Positions 45,726 to 52,547 of a stretch of 64,000 nt of DNA are shown here, piece after piece. Within the stretch, counting starts at the first letter, position 1. Each line of letters starts with the position of its first letter. The DNA comes from JAWWPG01 sp963820035 (GTDB lineage: Bacteria; Actinomycetota; Actinomycetes; Propionibacteriales; Nocardioidaceae). The stretch spans positions 1,054,001 through 1,118,000 of the forward strand of contig CAWFYK010000002.1 of the NCBI GenBank assembly GCA_963820035.1, given 5' to 3'. Made by a program: the position numbers and the translations under genes. The notes below the pieces were generated by a model that worked only from the letters and a program-made list of their open reading frames with translations, was not told where the DNA came from and did not search any database.

Positions 45726-46400
45726 TCAGTCGCCGGCAGTCTCGGCGTCGTCGGTGTCGGCGGTCTCCCCCTCGACAGCGGCCTCGGCGGCCTCCGGCTC
45801 CTCGCGCTCGGCACCGAGGTCGGCCTCGGCGCCTGCCAGCTCGGCGTCCAGCGCCTCCTGCGACTGCTGCGCGGAGATGTTGACGATCATCAGGTCGTCG
45901 TCGACGCTCAGCACCGAGCCCTCGGGCAGGGTCAGGTCGCGAGCGTGGATCTGCGAGCCCGCGCCGAGCCCTGCGATGTCCACGTCGATCCCCTGCGGGA
46001 TATTGGTCGCTTCGACCTCCAACGGCACCGACGGGCTCTCCAGGCTGACCATCGTGTCGGGGCCGGCCTCGCCCACGAGCACGACCGGGACGTCGACCGT
46101 GACCTTCTCGCCGCGACGCACGATCAACAGGTCGGCGTGCTCGATGAAGCCCCTGATCGGGTCGCGCTGAACCTGTTTCGGCAACGCCAGCTGGCTGGCG
46201 CCATCGAGCTCGATCGACAGCAGCGCGTTGGCCGTCTTGAGCGCCAGCATCAGGTCGTGACCCGGGAGCGTGATGTGGACGGGGTCGCTGCCGTGCCCGT
46301 AGAGGACGGCGGGGACCTTGTCGGCTCGACGGATCCGCCGAGCGGCACCCTTGCCGAACTCGGTGCGGGACTCAGCGGCGATCTTGACCTCGGAAGGCAC
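45726..46400 (-). CDS. rplY: 50S ribosomal protein L25 (Ctc form)
   Basis: Ribosomal protein bL25 binds 5S rRNA. The 224-residue product is the long Ctc/TL5 form: an N-terminal L25 domain (KIAAESRTEFGKGAARRIRR, VPAVLYGHG) plus a C-terminal beta domain (VPLEVEATNIPQGIDVDIAG). An acidic tail (EEPEAAEAAVEGETADTDDA) ends it. GTG 46400 is preceded by AAGGAG seven bases upstream. A long 579-bp gap separates it from prs upstream, so it probably has its own promoter. Confidence 0.95.
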   Translation of the reverse strand: MPSEVKIAAESRTEFGKGAARRIRRADKVPAVLYGHGSDPVHITLPGHDLMLALKTANALLSIELDGASQLALPKQVQRDPIRGFIEHADLLIVRRGEKVTVDVPVVLVGEAGPDTMVSLESPSVPLEVEATNIPQGIDVDIAGLGAGSQIHARDLTLPEGSVLSVDDDLMIVNISAQQSQEALDAELAGAEADLGAEREEPEAAEAAVEGETADTDDAETAGD

Positions 46401-46979
46401 GGGAAACTCCTTGGCATGGCAACGTGGCAAGCACGCTGGACGGTTCTCGGTCGGGTGCGTCCGGACCTGTCACCGAACGCGGACGTCGGTTGCCGAAGCG
46501 AGGAGAGCGACACACGGACCGCGTCGATCACGGAGCTGACTGCTGGGCGGGCCGGATGACCGCGCACTCCCTCGCCGAGGCAACCCCTGGATCTTACCCA
46601 TCAGCCCCCGCGCAGGTGAAATCGCGTCTGCCGCCGGACGATCGTCGGCCCGGTCGACCCGGCGTTGAGCTCGAACCGGGCCGCTTCGTCCGGTCGCCAC
46701 GCACCACACCATCCGAGACTTCCGGCACCACCATCCGAGACTTCCGGCACCACGATCCGAGACTTCCGGCACCACGATCCGAGACTTCCGGCACCACGAT
46801 CCGAGACTTCCGGCACCACGATCCGAGACTTCCGGCACCACGATCCGAGACTTCCGGCACCACGATCCGAGAGTCCCGGGACGGGCGGGGTGGCGCCTCA
46901 GCTTAGGTCTGATGAACGTATCCGCGCGACCGGTGCCGGAGAATCCGCGCGGTACGTCGGACGAATCCGAACGCAAGCG
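46401..46979. other. 579-bp intergenic region between prs and rplY
   Basis: It contains a 22-bp tandem repeat array (46711-46880) and no plausible gene. ORFs crossing it encode only repeat-derived low-complexity peptides. The rplY promoter is probably between about 46410 and 46710, but I cannot identify its hexamers with confidence. Confidence 0.7.
46711..46880. repeat. 22-bp tandem repeat array (7 full units plus a partial eighth)
   Basis: Units beginning ATCCGAGACT start at 46711, 46733, 46755, 46777, 46799, 46821, 46843 and 46865, exactly 22 bp apart. The consensus is ATCCGAGACTTCCGGCACCA plus CG. The first two units carry CC or CA variants, and the eighth decays after ATCCGAGAG. There are no unique spacers, so it is not CRISPR. 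Related units lie at 26185-26229. Confidence 0.95.
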
Positions 46980-47960
46980 TCAGGCGTGGCCGTCGAACAG
47001 GCTGGTGACGGAACCGTCCTCGAATACCTCGCGGATGGCCCGGCTGATCAGCGGCGCGATCGACAGCTCGGTGAGCTTGTCGAAGTGCCGGTCGTCCGGG
47101 ATCGGCAGCGTGTTCGTCACCACGACCTCCCGCGCGACGGAGTTCTTCAGCCGGTCGACAGCGGGCCCCGAGAGGATCGCGTGGGTGGCAGCGATGATCA
47201 CGCCGGCGGCGCCACCGTCCATCAGCGCGTCGGCCGCCTGGCAGATGGTGGCACCCGAGTCGATCATGTCGTCGACGAGGACGCAGACCCGACCGTTGAC
47301 GTCGCCGACCACCCGGTTGGCGACCGACTCGTTCGGACGGGTGATGTCGCGCGACTTGTGGATGAAGGCGAGCGGCACCCCACCCAGCCGTGACGACCAC
47401 TGCTCCGCCACCTTGATGCGACCGGCGTCCGGCGACACGACCGCGAGGTCCTCATCTGCGTACTTCTCCGCGACGTACTCCGACAGCACCGGCAGGGCGG
47501 CAAGGTGGTCGACGGGCCCGTCGAAGAAGCCCTGGATCTGGGCGGTGTGCAGGTCGACCGTGATCAGCCGATCAGCACCTGCGGTCTTGAAGAGGTCGGC
47601 CATCAGGCGCGCGGAGATCGGCTCCCGGCCGAGGTGCTTCTTGTCCTGACGGGCGTAACCGTAGAACGGCATCAAGACGGTGATCCGAGTCGCCGACGCG
47701 CGCTTGAGTGCGTCGACCATGAGCAGCTGTTCCATGATCCACTCGTTGATCGGCGCGGTGTGGCTCTGGATGACGAAGGCGTCGCACCCTCGCACCGACT
47801 CCTGGTAGCGGACGTAGATCTCCGAGTTGGCGAAGTCCCGGTGGGTCGTGGGGACCAAGGTGGTGCCGAGGAGCTCGGCCACCTCCTGGGCGAGAGCCGG
47901 GTGGGCACGACCCGAGAACAGCATCAGGTGCTTCTCCGTCATGCGCTTCACACCACTCAC
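46980..47960 (-). CDS. prs: Ribose-phosphate pyrophosphokinase (PRPP synthetase)
   Basis: It makes PRPP from ribose 5-phosphate and ATP for nucleotide, His and Trp synthesis. The 326-residue product is of normal length with FANSEIYVRYQESVRGCDAF, the flexible-loop region PFYGYARQDKKHLGREPISA, DLHTAQIQGFFDGPVDHL and the PRPP-binding motif VLVDDMIDSGATI. The GTG at 47960 overlaps the glmU stop as GTGA and has GAGGAG nine bases upstream; an ATG six codons later is an alternative. Confidence 0.97.
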   Translation of the reverse strand: MSGVKRMTEKHLMLFSGRAHPALAQEVAELLGTTLVPTTHRDFANSEIYVRYQESVRGCDAFVIQSHTAPINEWIMEQLLMVDALKRASATRITVLMPFYGYARQDKKHLGREPISARLMADLFKTAGADRLITVDLHTAQIQGFFDGPVDHLAALPVLSEYVAEKYADEDLAVVSPDAGRIKVAEQWSSRLGGVPLAFIHKSRDITRPNESVANRVVGDVNGRVCVLVDDMIDSGATICQAADALMDGGAAGVIIAATHAILSGPAVDRLKNSVAREVVVTNTLPIPDDRHFDKLTELSIAPLISRAIREVFEDGSVTSLFDGHA

Positions 47961-49432
47961 CGAACTTTCTCCTCGTGCTGCTGGGTGGCGGACGTGCTGG
48001 AGGCTCTCGCGACCGCCTGCTCGGCGGCTACGGCGGCCGGCGAGCCGGGTCGTCGGCGGGGAACCCAGTCGGGGATGACCCGTTGCGGCCCGGCACTCAG
48101 GGCCAACCCGCCTGGTGGAACGTCCTGACGGACGATCGTGCCCGCTCCAGTGGCGGACCCGTCACCGACCTCGACGGGCGCCACGAACACGTTGCCCGAA
48201 CCCGTCCGGCAGTGCGACCCGACGGTCGTGTGGTGCTTGGCCACGCCGTCGTAGTTGGCGAAGATGGTGCCCGCTCCGATGTTGGTGCCTTCGCCGATGT
48301 CGGCGTCCCCGACGTAGCTCAGGTGCGGGACCTTGGCGCCGACCCCGATGGAGGCGTTCTTCGTCTCGACGAAGCCGCCGATCTTGCCTCGAGCCCCGAG
48401 CCGGGTTCCCGGTCGTAAGTAGGAGAACGGTCCGACCGTGGCGCCTGCACCGATGACGGCGAGGGTGGCCTGGGTGCGCACCACCGTGGCGCCGTCGCCG
48501 ATCTCGACGTCGGTCAGTGTCGTGTCGGGTCCGATGGTCACGTCGTCGCCGATGGTCGTCGCCCCGAGGATCTGTGTGTGCGGCCGGATCGTGACATCGC
48601 GTCCGAGGCTCACGTCGACGTCGAGCCAGGTGGTCGCGGGGTCCACCACGGTGACTCCCTCGCGCATCCACCGCTCGACGACGCGGCGGTTGAGCTCGGC
48701 TCCGAGGCGAGCGAGCTGCACGCGGTCGTTCACACCCTCGGTCTGCCAGGTGTCATCTACCAGGTGGCCTCGGATGGTTCCGCCGGACGACCTCACGACC
48801 TCGACGACGTCGGTCAGGTACTTCTCTCCTTGGGAGTTGTCGGTGCCGACCTCGAGCAGGGCGGCGCGCAGCGCTTGTGCGTCGAAAGCGTAGAAGCCCG
48901 CGTTCACCTCGGTCACCGCCCGCTGCTCCGGCGATGCGTCCCGCTCCTCGACGATGCCTTCGACATGGCCGGCAGCGTCTCGCAGGATGCGGCCGTAGCC
49001 GGCGGGGTCGTCGAGCAGCGCCGTCATCACGGTGACCGGTACCCGCTCCGACTGATGGCCGTCGGCCAGCGCCTGGAGGGTCTCGGCGGCCAGCAGTGGG
49101 GCGTCCCCCATCGTCACCAACACGGTGCCTCTGAGGTCGGCGGGCAGCGACTCGAGCCCGCACTCGGCGGCGCGACCGGTGCCGGCGATCTCGTCCTGGT
49201 CGGCGATGACGGCCCCCGGGTCGAGCTGCGTCACCTCGGCGGCCACGGCGTCACGGCTGTGCCGTACGACGACCACGACGTGGTCGGGATCGACCCCTCG
49301 GGCTGCCCGAAGGGCGTGACCGAGGAGCGTGCGACCGCCGATACTGTGCAGCACCTTCGGCGTGGCGGACCTCATCCGAGTGCCACCACCCGCCGCCAGG
49401 ACGATGACGGCTGCCGGGCGGTTGGCTGTCAC
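47957..49432 (-). CDS. glmU: Bifunctional GlmU (GlcNAc-1-P uridyltransferase / GlcN-1-P acetyltransferase)
   Basis: GlmU makes UDP-GlcNAc, precursor of peptidoglycan and a likely donor for the EPS. The ~491-residue product has the uridyltransferase loop LAAGGGTRMRSATPKVLH at residues 11-28, VTMGDAPLL and GYGRILRD. The C-terminal left-handed beta-helix has hexapeptide repeats (IGDDVTIGPDTTLTDVEIGD) and the acetyltransferase residues in GFVETKNASIG and NYDGVAKHHT. The C-terminal tail is Ala/Ser-rich. The GTG start at 49432 lies 45 bp after tRNA-Gln on the same strand. Confidence 0.97.
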   Translation of the reverse strand: MTANRPAAVIVLAAGGGTRMRSATPKVLHSIGGRTLLGHALRAARGVDPDHVVVVVRHSRDAVAAEVTQLDPGAVIADQDEIAGTGRAAECGLESLPADLRGTVLVTMGDAPLLAAETLQALADGHQSERVPVTVMTALLDDPAGYGRILRDAAGHVEGIVEERDASPEQRAVTEVNAGFYAFDAQALRAALLEVGTDNSQGEKYLTDVVEVVRSSGGTIRGHLVDDTWQTEGVNDRVQLARLGAELNRRVVERWMREGVTVVDPATTWLDVDVSLGRDVTIRPHTQILGATTIGDDVTIGPDTTLTDVEIGDGATVVRTQATLAVIGAGATVGPFSYLRPGTRLGARGKIGGFVETKNASIGVGAKVPHLSYVGDADIGEGTNIGAGTIFANYDGVAKHHTTVGSHCRTGSGNVFVAPVEVGDGSATGAGTIVRQDVPPGGLALSAGPQRVIPDWVPRRRPGSPAAVAAEQAVARASSTSATQQHEEKVR

Positions 49433-49477
49433 AGGCGTTTCGCTCCTCAGCGGTGTGGCGGGTGCCGGTGCTGCTCG

Positions 49478-49550
49478 CTCCCCTGCCTGGCTTCGATCCA
49501 GGACCTCAAGCTTCAAAGGCTCGCGGGCTGCCGGGTTACCCCACAGGGGA
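49478..49550 (-). tRNA. tRNA-Gln (anticodon UUG)
   Basis: 73-nt cloverleaf. The acceptor stem TCCCCTG/CAGGGGA is perfect. The D-arm is GGG/CCC and the anticodon stem CGAGC/GCTTG, with loop CTTTGAA and anticodon TTG. The T-stem is CCTGG/CCAGG with loop ATCGAAG, which has A at position 54 where U is usual. The discriminator is G and CCA is not encoded. The gene precedes glmU, a common actinobacterial arrangement. Discriminator G and the UUG anticodon fit glutamine identity. Confidence 0.88.
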
Positions 49551-49710
49551 CTGCGTGGAGTGATCCGTCACCGGCGCACCCCTGCGTGTCCCAAGTCTGC
49601 CACACCATGGCGTGCCCGCCCGTCGATGCTCGAGGTGGCCGGCCTGGCCCGAACGGGCCATCCCGCGGCGCCGTCCAGCCGGGCGGCCTGCCACGTCGGG
49701 GGCCTTTCCA

Positions 49711-49726
49711 CCTACGGTTCCGTAGG
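49711..49726. promoter_or_regulatory. Palindromic operator upstream of the desaturase-TetR operon
   Basis: Perfect dyad CCTACGG-TT-CCGTAGG, 45 bp before the desaturase ATG. It is followed by the related half-sites TTACGGTGACGTAGG (49727-49741). It is a plausible binding site for the TetR protein encoded downstream, giving autoregulation. The remaining bases of the 220-bp gap to tRNA-Gln show nothing else definite. Confidence 0.6.
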
Positions 49727-49770
49727 TTACGGTGACGTAGGTACGCCCGTCCGAGGTTGAGGAACCCCAC

Positions 49771-50727
49771 ATGACGCCAGCCACATCCGTCGCCCCGACT
49801 CGCGACGACCTGGACGAGATCGCCTCGGCGACGCTTGGCGGAGACACCCAGTCCCGATTCGAGCAGGTCATGCTCGGCATCTTCATCGTGGTGCCGTTCC
49901 TGGCTCTCATCGTCGCGGTCCCGATCGCCTGGGGCGGCTTCCTCGGCTGGCGCGACGTGGTGCTCGCGGTGGCCATGTATGCCATCACCGGACATGGGAT
50001 CACGGTCGGCTTCCACCGCTACTTCACCCACAAGTCGTTCAAGCCCAACCGTCCCCTCAAGGTGGTGCTGGCCGTCGCCGGGTCGATGGCGATCCAGGGT
50101 CCTGTCGTCCGGTGGGTCGCTGACCACCGCAAGCACCACAAGTTCTCCGACCGCGAGGGGGACCCGCACTCGCCCTGGCGCTACGGCGAGAGCGTGCCTG
50201 CCCTGATCAAGGGCCTCTTCTACGCCCACATGGGATGGCTGTTCGACTCCGAGCAGACCCCGCTGCGCCAGTACGCGCCCGACCTGCTCAAGGACAAGGA
50301 CATCGTCCGGGTATCCCGGATGTTCCCCGTGCTGGTGGCGGTCTCGATGCTGCTCCCGGCTCTCATCGGCGGCCTCTGGACGATGTCCTGGCAGGGCGCG
50401 GTCCTCGCCTTCTTCTGGGCCTCGCTCGTGCGGGTGTCACTCCTGCATCACGTCACGTTCTCGATCAACTCGATCTGCCACGCGGTCGGCTCGCGGCCGT
50501 TCCGGGCCCACGACAGGTCCGGCAACGTCTGGTGGCTGGCGATCCCGTCGATGGGCGAGTCCTGGCACAACCTGCACCACAGTGACCCGACCTGCGCGCG
50601 GCACGGCGTACTCCGCGGCCAGGTCGACTCGTCGGCCCGGATCATCTGGCTGATGGAGAAGCTCGGCTGGGTCAAGGCGGTCCGCTGGCCGGTGAAGGAG
50701 CGCCTGGAGACGCGGCGCGCCGGGTGA
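49771..50727 (+). CDS. Membrane acyl-CoA/acyl-lipid desaturase
   Basis: 318-residue integral membrane di-iron desaturase introducing a double bond in fatty acyl chains (delta-9 type expected). The three histidine boxes are present: HRYFTH at about residue 82, HRKHH at about 119 and HNLHH at about 267. Four hydrophobic helices surround them (LGIFIVVPFLALIVAVPIAW; VLAVAMYAITGHGITVGF). The ATG follows GAGGA by about seven bases. Its stop overlaps the TetR gene start as GTGA, so regulator and enzyme are coupled, and a palindrome lies in the promoter. Function: membrane fluidity control (inference from family). Confidence 0.92.
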   Translation: MTPATSVAPTRDDLDEIASATLGGDTQSRFEQVMLGIFIVVPFLALIVAVPIAWGGFLGWRDVVLAVAMYAITGHGITVGFHRYFTHKSFKPNRPLKVVLAVAGSMAIQGPVVRWVADHRKHHKFSDREGDPHSPWRYGESVPALIKGLFYAHMGWLFDSEQTPLRQYAPDLLKDKDIVRVSRMFPVLVAVSMLLPALIGGLWTMSWQGAVLAFFWASLVRVSLLHHVTFSINSICHAVGSRPFRAHDRSGNVWWLAIPSMGESWHNLHHSDPTCARHGVLRGQVDSSARIIWLMEKLGWVKAVRWPVKERLETRRAG

Positions 50728-51395
50728 CGCAGAAGCCGAAACGCCCGGCCCGCGGCCGGATGACGAGTGCTGAACGGCGCGAGCAGCTGATCGACGTGGC
50801 CCGCACGCTCTTCGCCGAGCGTGGTTTCGAGGGTACGTCGATCGAGGAGATCGCCGCCCGGGCCGAGGTCTCCAAGCCCGTCGTCTACGAGCACTTCGGC
50901 GGCAAGGAGGGCATCTACGCCGTCGTGGTCGACCGCGAGGTGCGTCAGCTGCTGACCATGATGCGCTCGTCCCTGACGGCGGGTCATGCTCGCGAGCTGC
51001 TGGAGCAGGCCGCGTTCACACTTCTCACCTACATCGACGAGTCGTCCGACGGCTTCCGCATCCTGGTCCGCGACTCCCCGATCGGGTCGGAGTCCGGGTC
51101 GTTCGTCTCGATCATCGGCGACATCGCCAGCCGCGTCGAGCACATCCTGGCCGCCGAGTTCAGCCGCCGCGGCTTCGACTCGACCTACGCGCCGATGTAT
51201 GCGCAGATGCTGGTGGGGATGGTCGGGACCACCGGTCAGTGGTGGCTCGACGAGCGGAAGCCGGCCAAGTCCGTCGTCGCCGCCCACCTGGTCAACCTGG
51301 CCTGGCACGGCCTCTCGGGGCTCGAGCGTGACCCGGAGATCAACACCACGCCGTTGATCCGGGTCGTCCAGGACGCGCAGACCGCGAAGGGCTGA
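50724..51395 (+). CDS. TetR-family transcriptional regulator
   Basis: 223 residues. The N-terminal helix-turn-helix region (ERREQLIDVARTLFAERGFE, then GTSIEEIAARAEVSKPVVYE, HFGGKEGIY) is classic TetR and close in style to the mycobacterial Rv3208 group. The C-terminal ligand domain has WWLDERKP. The GTG start at 50724 overlaps the desaturase stop. It probably represses the desaturase operon via the palindrome at 49711-49726 and may sense acyl-CoA, but the ligand is not readable from sequence. It ends 3 bp from the convergent deaminase gene. Confidence 0.9.
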   Translation: MTQKPKRPARGRMTSAERREQLIDVARTLFAERGFEGTSIEEIAARAEVSKPVVYEHFGGKEGIYAVVVDREVRQLLTMMRSSLTAGHARELLEQAAFTLLTYIDESSDGFRILVRDSPIGSESGSFVSIIGDIASRVEHILAAEFSRRGFDSTYAPMYAQMLVGMVGTTGQWWLDERKPAKSVVAAHLVNLAWHGLSGLERDPEINTTPLIRVVQDAQTAKG

Positions 51396-51398
51396 ACC

Positions 51399-52436
51399 CT
51401 ACGGGCACTCCGGGTCCGGCCGAGGGAGCGCCGCCTCGATCTCCTCGAGCAGCCGCTGCTTCAGCGGCGGGTCGGCGAAGGAGAGCGTCACGGAGCGCCG
51501 GGCGAGCGCGACCAGACCCTCCTCGTCGAGCCCCAGCAGGTCGGCCGTCACGGCGTACTCGTGGGTAAGCGTGGTCCCGAACATCGTCGGGTCGTCGCTT
51601 CCCACCGTGATCGGCACCCGGGCGTCCGACAGGGTGCTGATCGGGTGGTCCGCCAGCGATCTCACCGCTCCGGTGGCGATGTTGGAGGTCGGGCACACCT
51701 CGAGGGCGATGTTGTGAGCGGCGAGGTAGGTCAGCAGCTCCGGGTCCTGGGCGGCGGCGATGCCGTGGCCGATCCGCTCCGCCCCGAGGAAGCGGATGGC
51801 GTCCCAGACGGTCTCCGGACCCGTCGTCTCACCCGCGTGCGGCACCGAGTGCAGCCCGGCCGAGCGCGCGGCGTCGAAGAACGGGGCGAACTGCCCGCGG
51901 CCGACCCCGATCTCCGGACCCCCGAGGCCGAAGGACACCAGGCCGTCCGGTCTCAGCGTCGTGGCGATCCGCAGCGTCTCCTCGGCGGCAGGCAACCCGA
52001 ACTCCCCCGGGATGTCGAAGCACCAGCGCAGCTCGACCCCGAAGTCACGAGCGGCCGAGACCCGGGCGTCCTCGATCGCCTCGCAGAAGGCCTCTCCGGT
52101 GACGCCCGCCAGCACGGACGTATACGGCGTGCAGGTCAGCTCGGCATACCGGATCTGCTGGTCGGCCAGGTCGCGCGCCACCTCGTAGGTGAGCAGCCGC
52201 ACGTCCTCGGGAGTCCTGACCAGGCCGACCACCGACAGGAACACCTCGATGAAGTGGGCGAAGTCGGTGAACGTGAAGAAGGCGCCCAGCTCGTCCGGGT
52301 CGCTCGGGACGCCCGCCGCCGGGTACTCCGCGGCGAGCTGGGCGACGACGCGCACCGGCGCCGAACCGACGTGATGGACGTGCAGCTCGGCCTTGGGCAG
52401 CTGGGCGATGAAATCGAGAAGCCGAGGCGTAGTCAC
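51399..52436 (-). CDS. Adenosine deaminase family protein (possible aminodeoxyfutalosine deaminase)
   Basis: 345 residues. Metal- and substrate-binding motifs: KAELHVHHVGSAP (the usual HxHL-G-S becomes HVHHVGSA), HSVPHAGETTGP, ERIGHGIAAAQDP, LEVCPTSNIATG and TVGSDDPTMFGT. These give a zinc-dependent purine nucleoside deaminase. The HHVGSA variant is, to my recollection, typical of a Streptomyces subgroup linked to 6-aminodeoxyfutalosine deamination in menaquinone synthesis, so ordinary adenosine deaminase is not certain. The GTG start is at 52436. No menaquinone gene is adjacent. Confidence 0.82.
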   Translation of the reverse strand: MTTPRLLDFIAQLPKAELHVHHVGSAPVRVVAQLAAEYPAAGVPSDPDELGAFFTFTDFAHFIEVFLSVVGLVRTPEDVRLLTYEVARDLADQQIRYAELTCTPYTSVLAGVTGEAFCEAIEDARVSAARDFGVELRWCFDIPGEFGLPAAEETLRIATTLRPDGLVSFGLGGPEIGVGRGQFAPFFDAARSAGLHSVPHAGETTGPETVWDAIRFLGAERIGHGIAAAQDPELLTYLAAHNIALEVCPTSNIATGAVRSLADHPISTLSDARVPITVGSDDPTMFGTTLTHEYAVTADLLGLDEEGLVALARRSVTLSFADPPLKQRLLEEIEAALPRPDPECP

Positions 52437-52547
52437 CGGTCGAGCCTAAGACCCGCCGATTCGTCTGTTCCGCTCCGGTTCGCGCTGTACCGTCGAGGAG
52501 GGGTCACCTGACACGCCGGACGGCGGTCCGCCCCGTTGGGAGCTGGG

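Noticed and set aside
46711..46880. CRISPR array
   Set aside because: The 22-bp units are directly abutting with no unique spacers, and no cas genes are present.
46424..46906. ORFs through the 22-bp repeat array
   Set aside because: They encode only short-period repetitive peptides in several frames and both strands; no RBS or homology.
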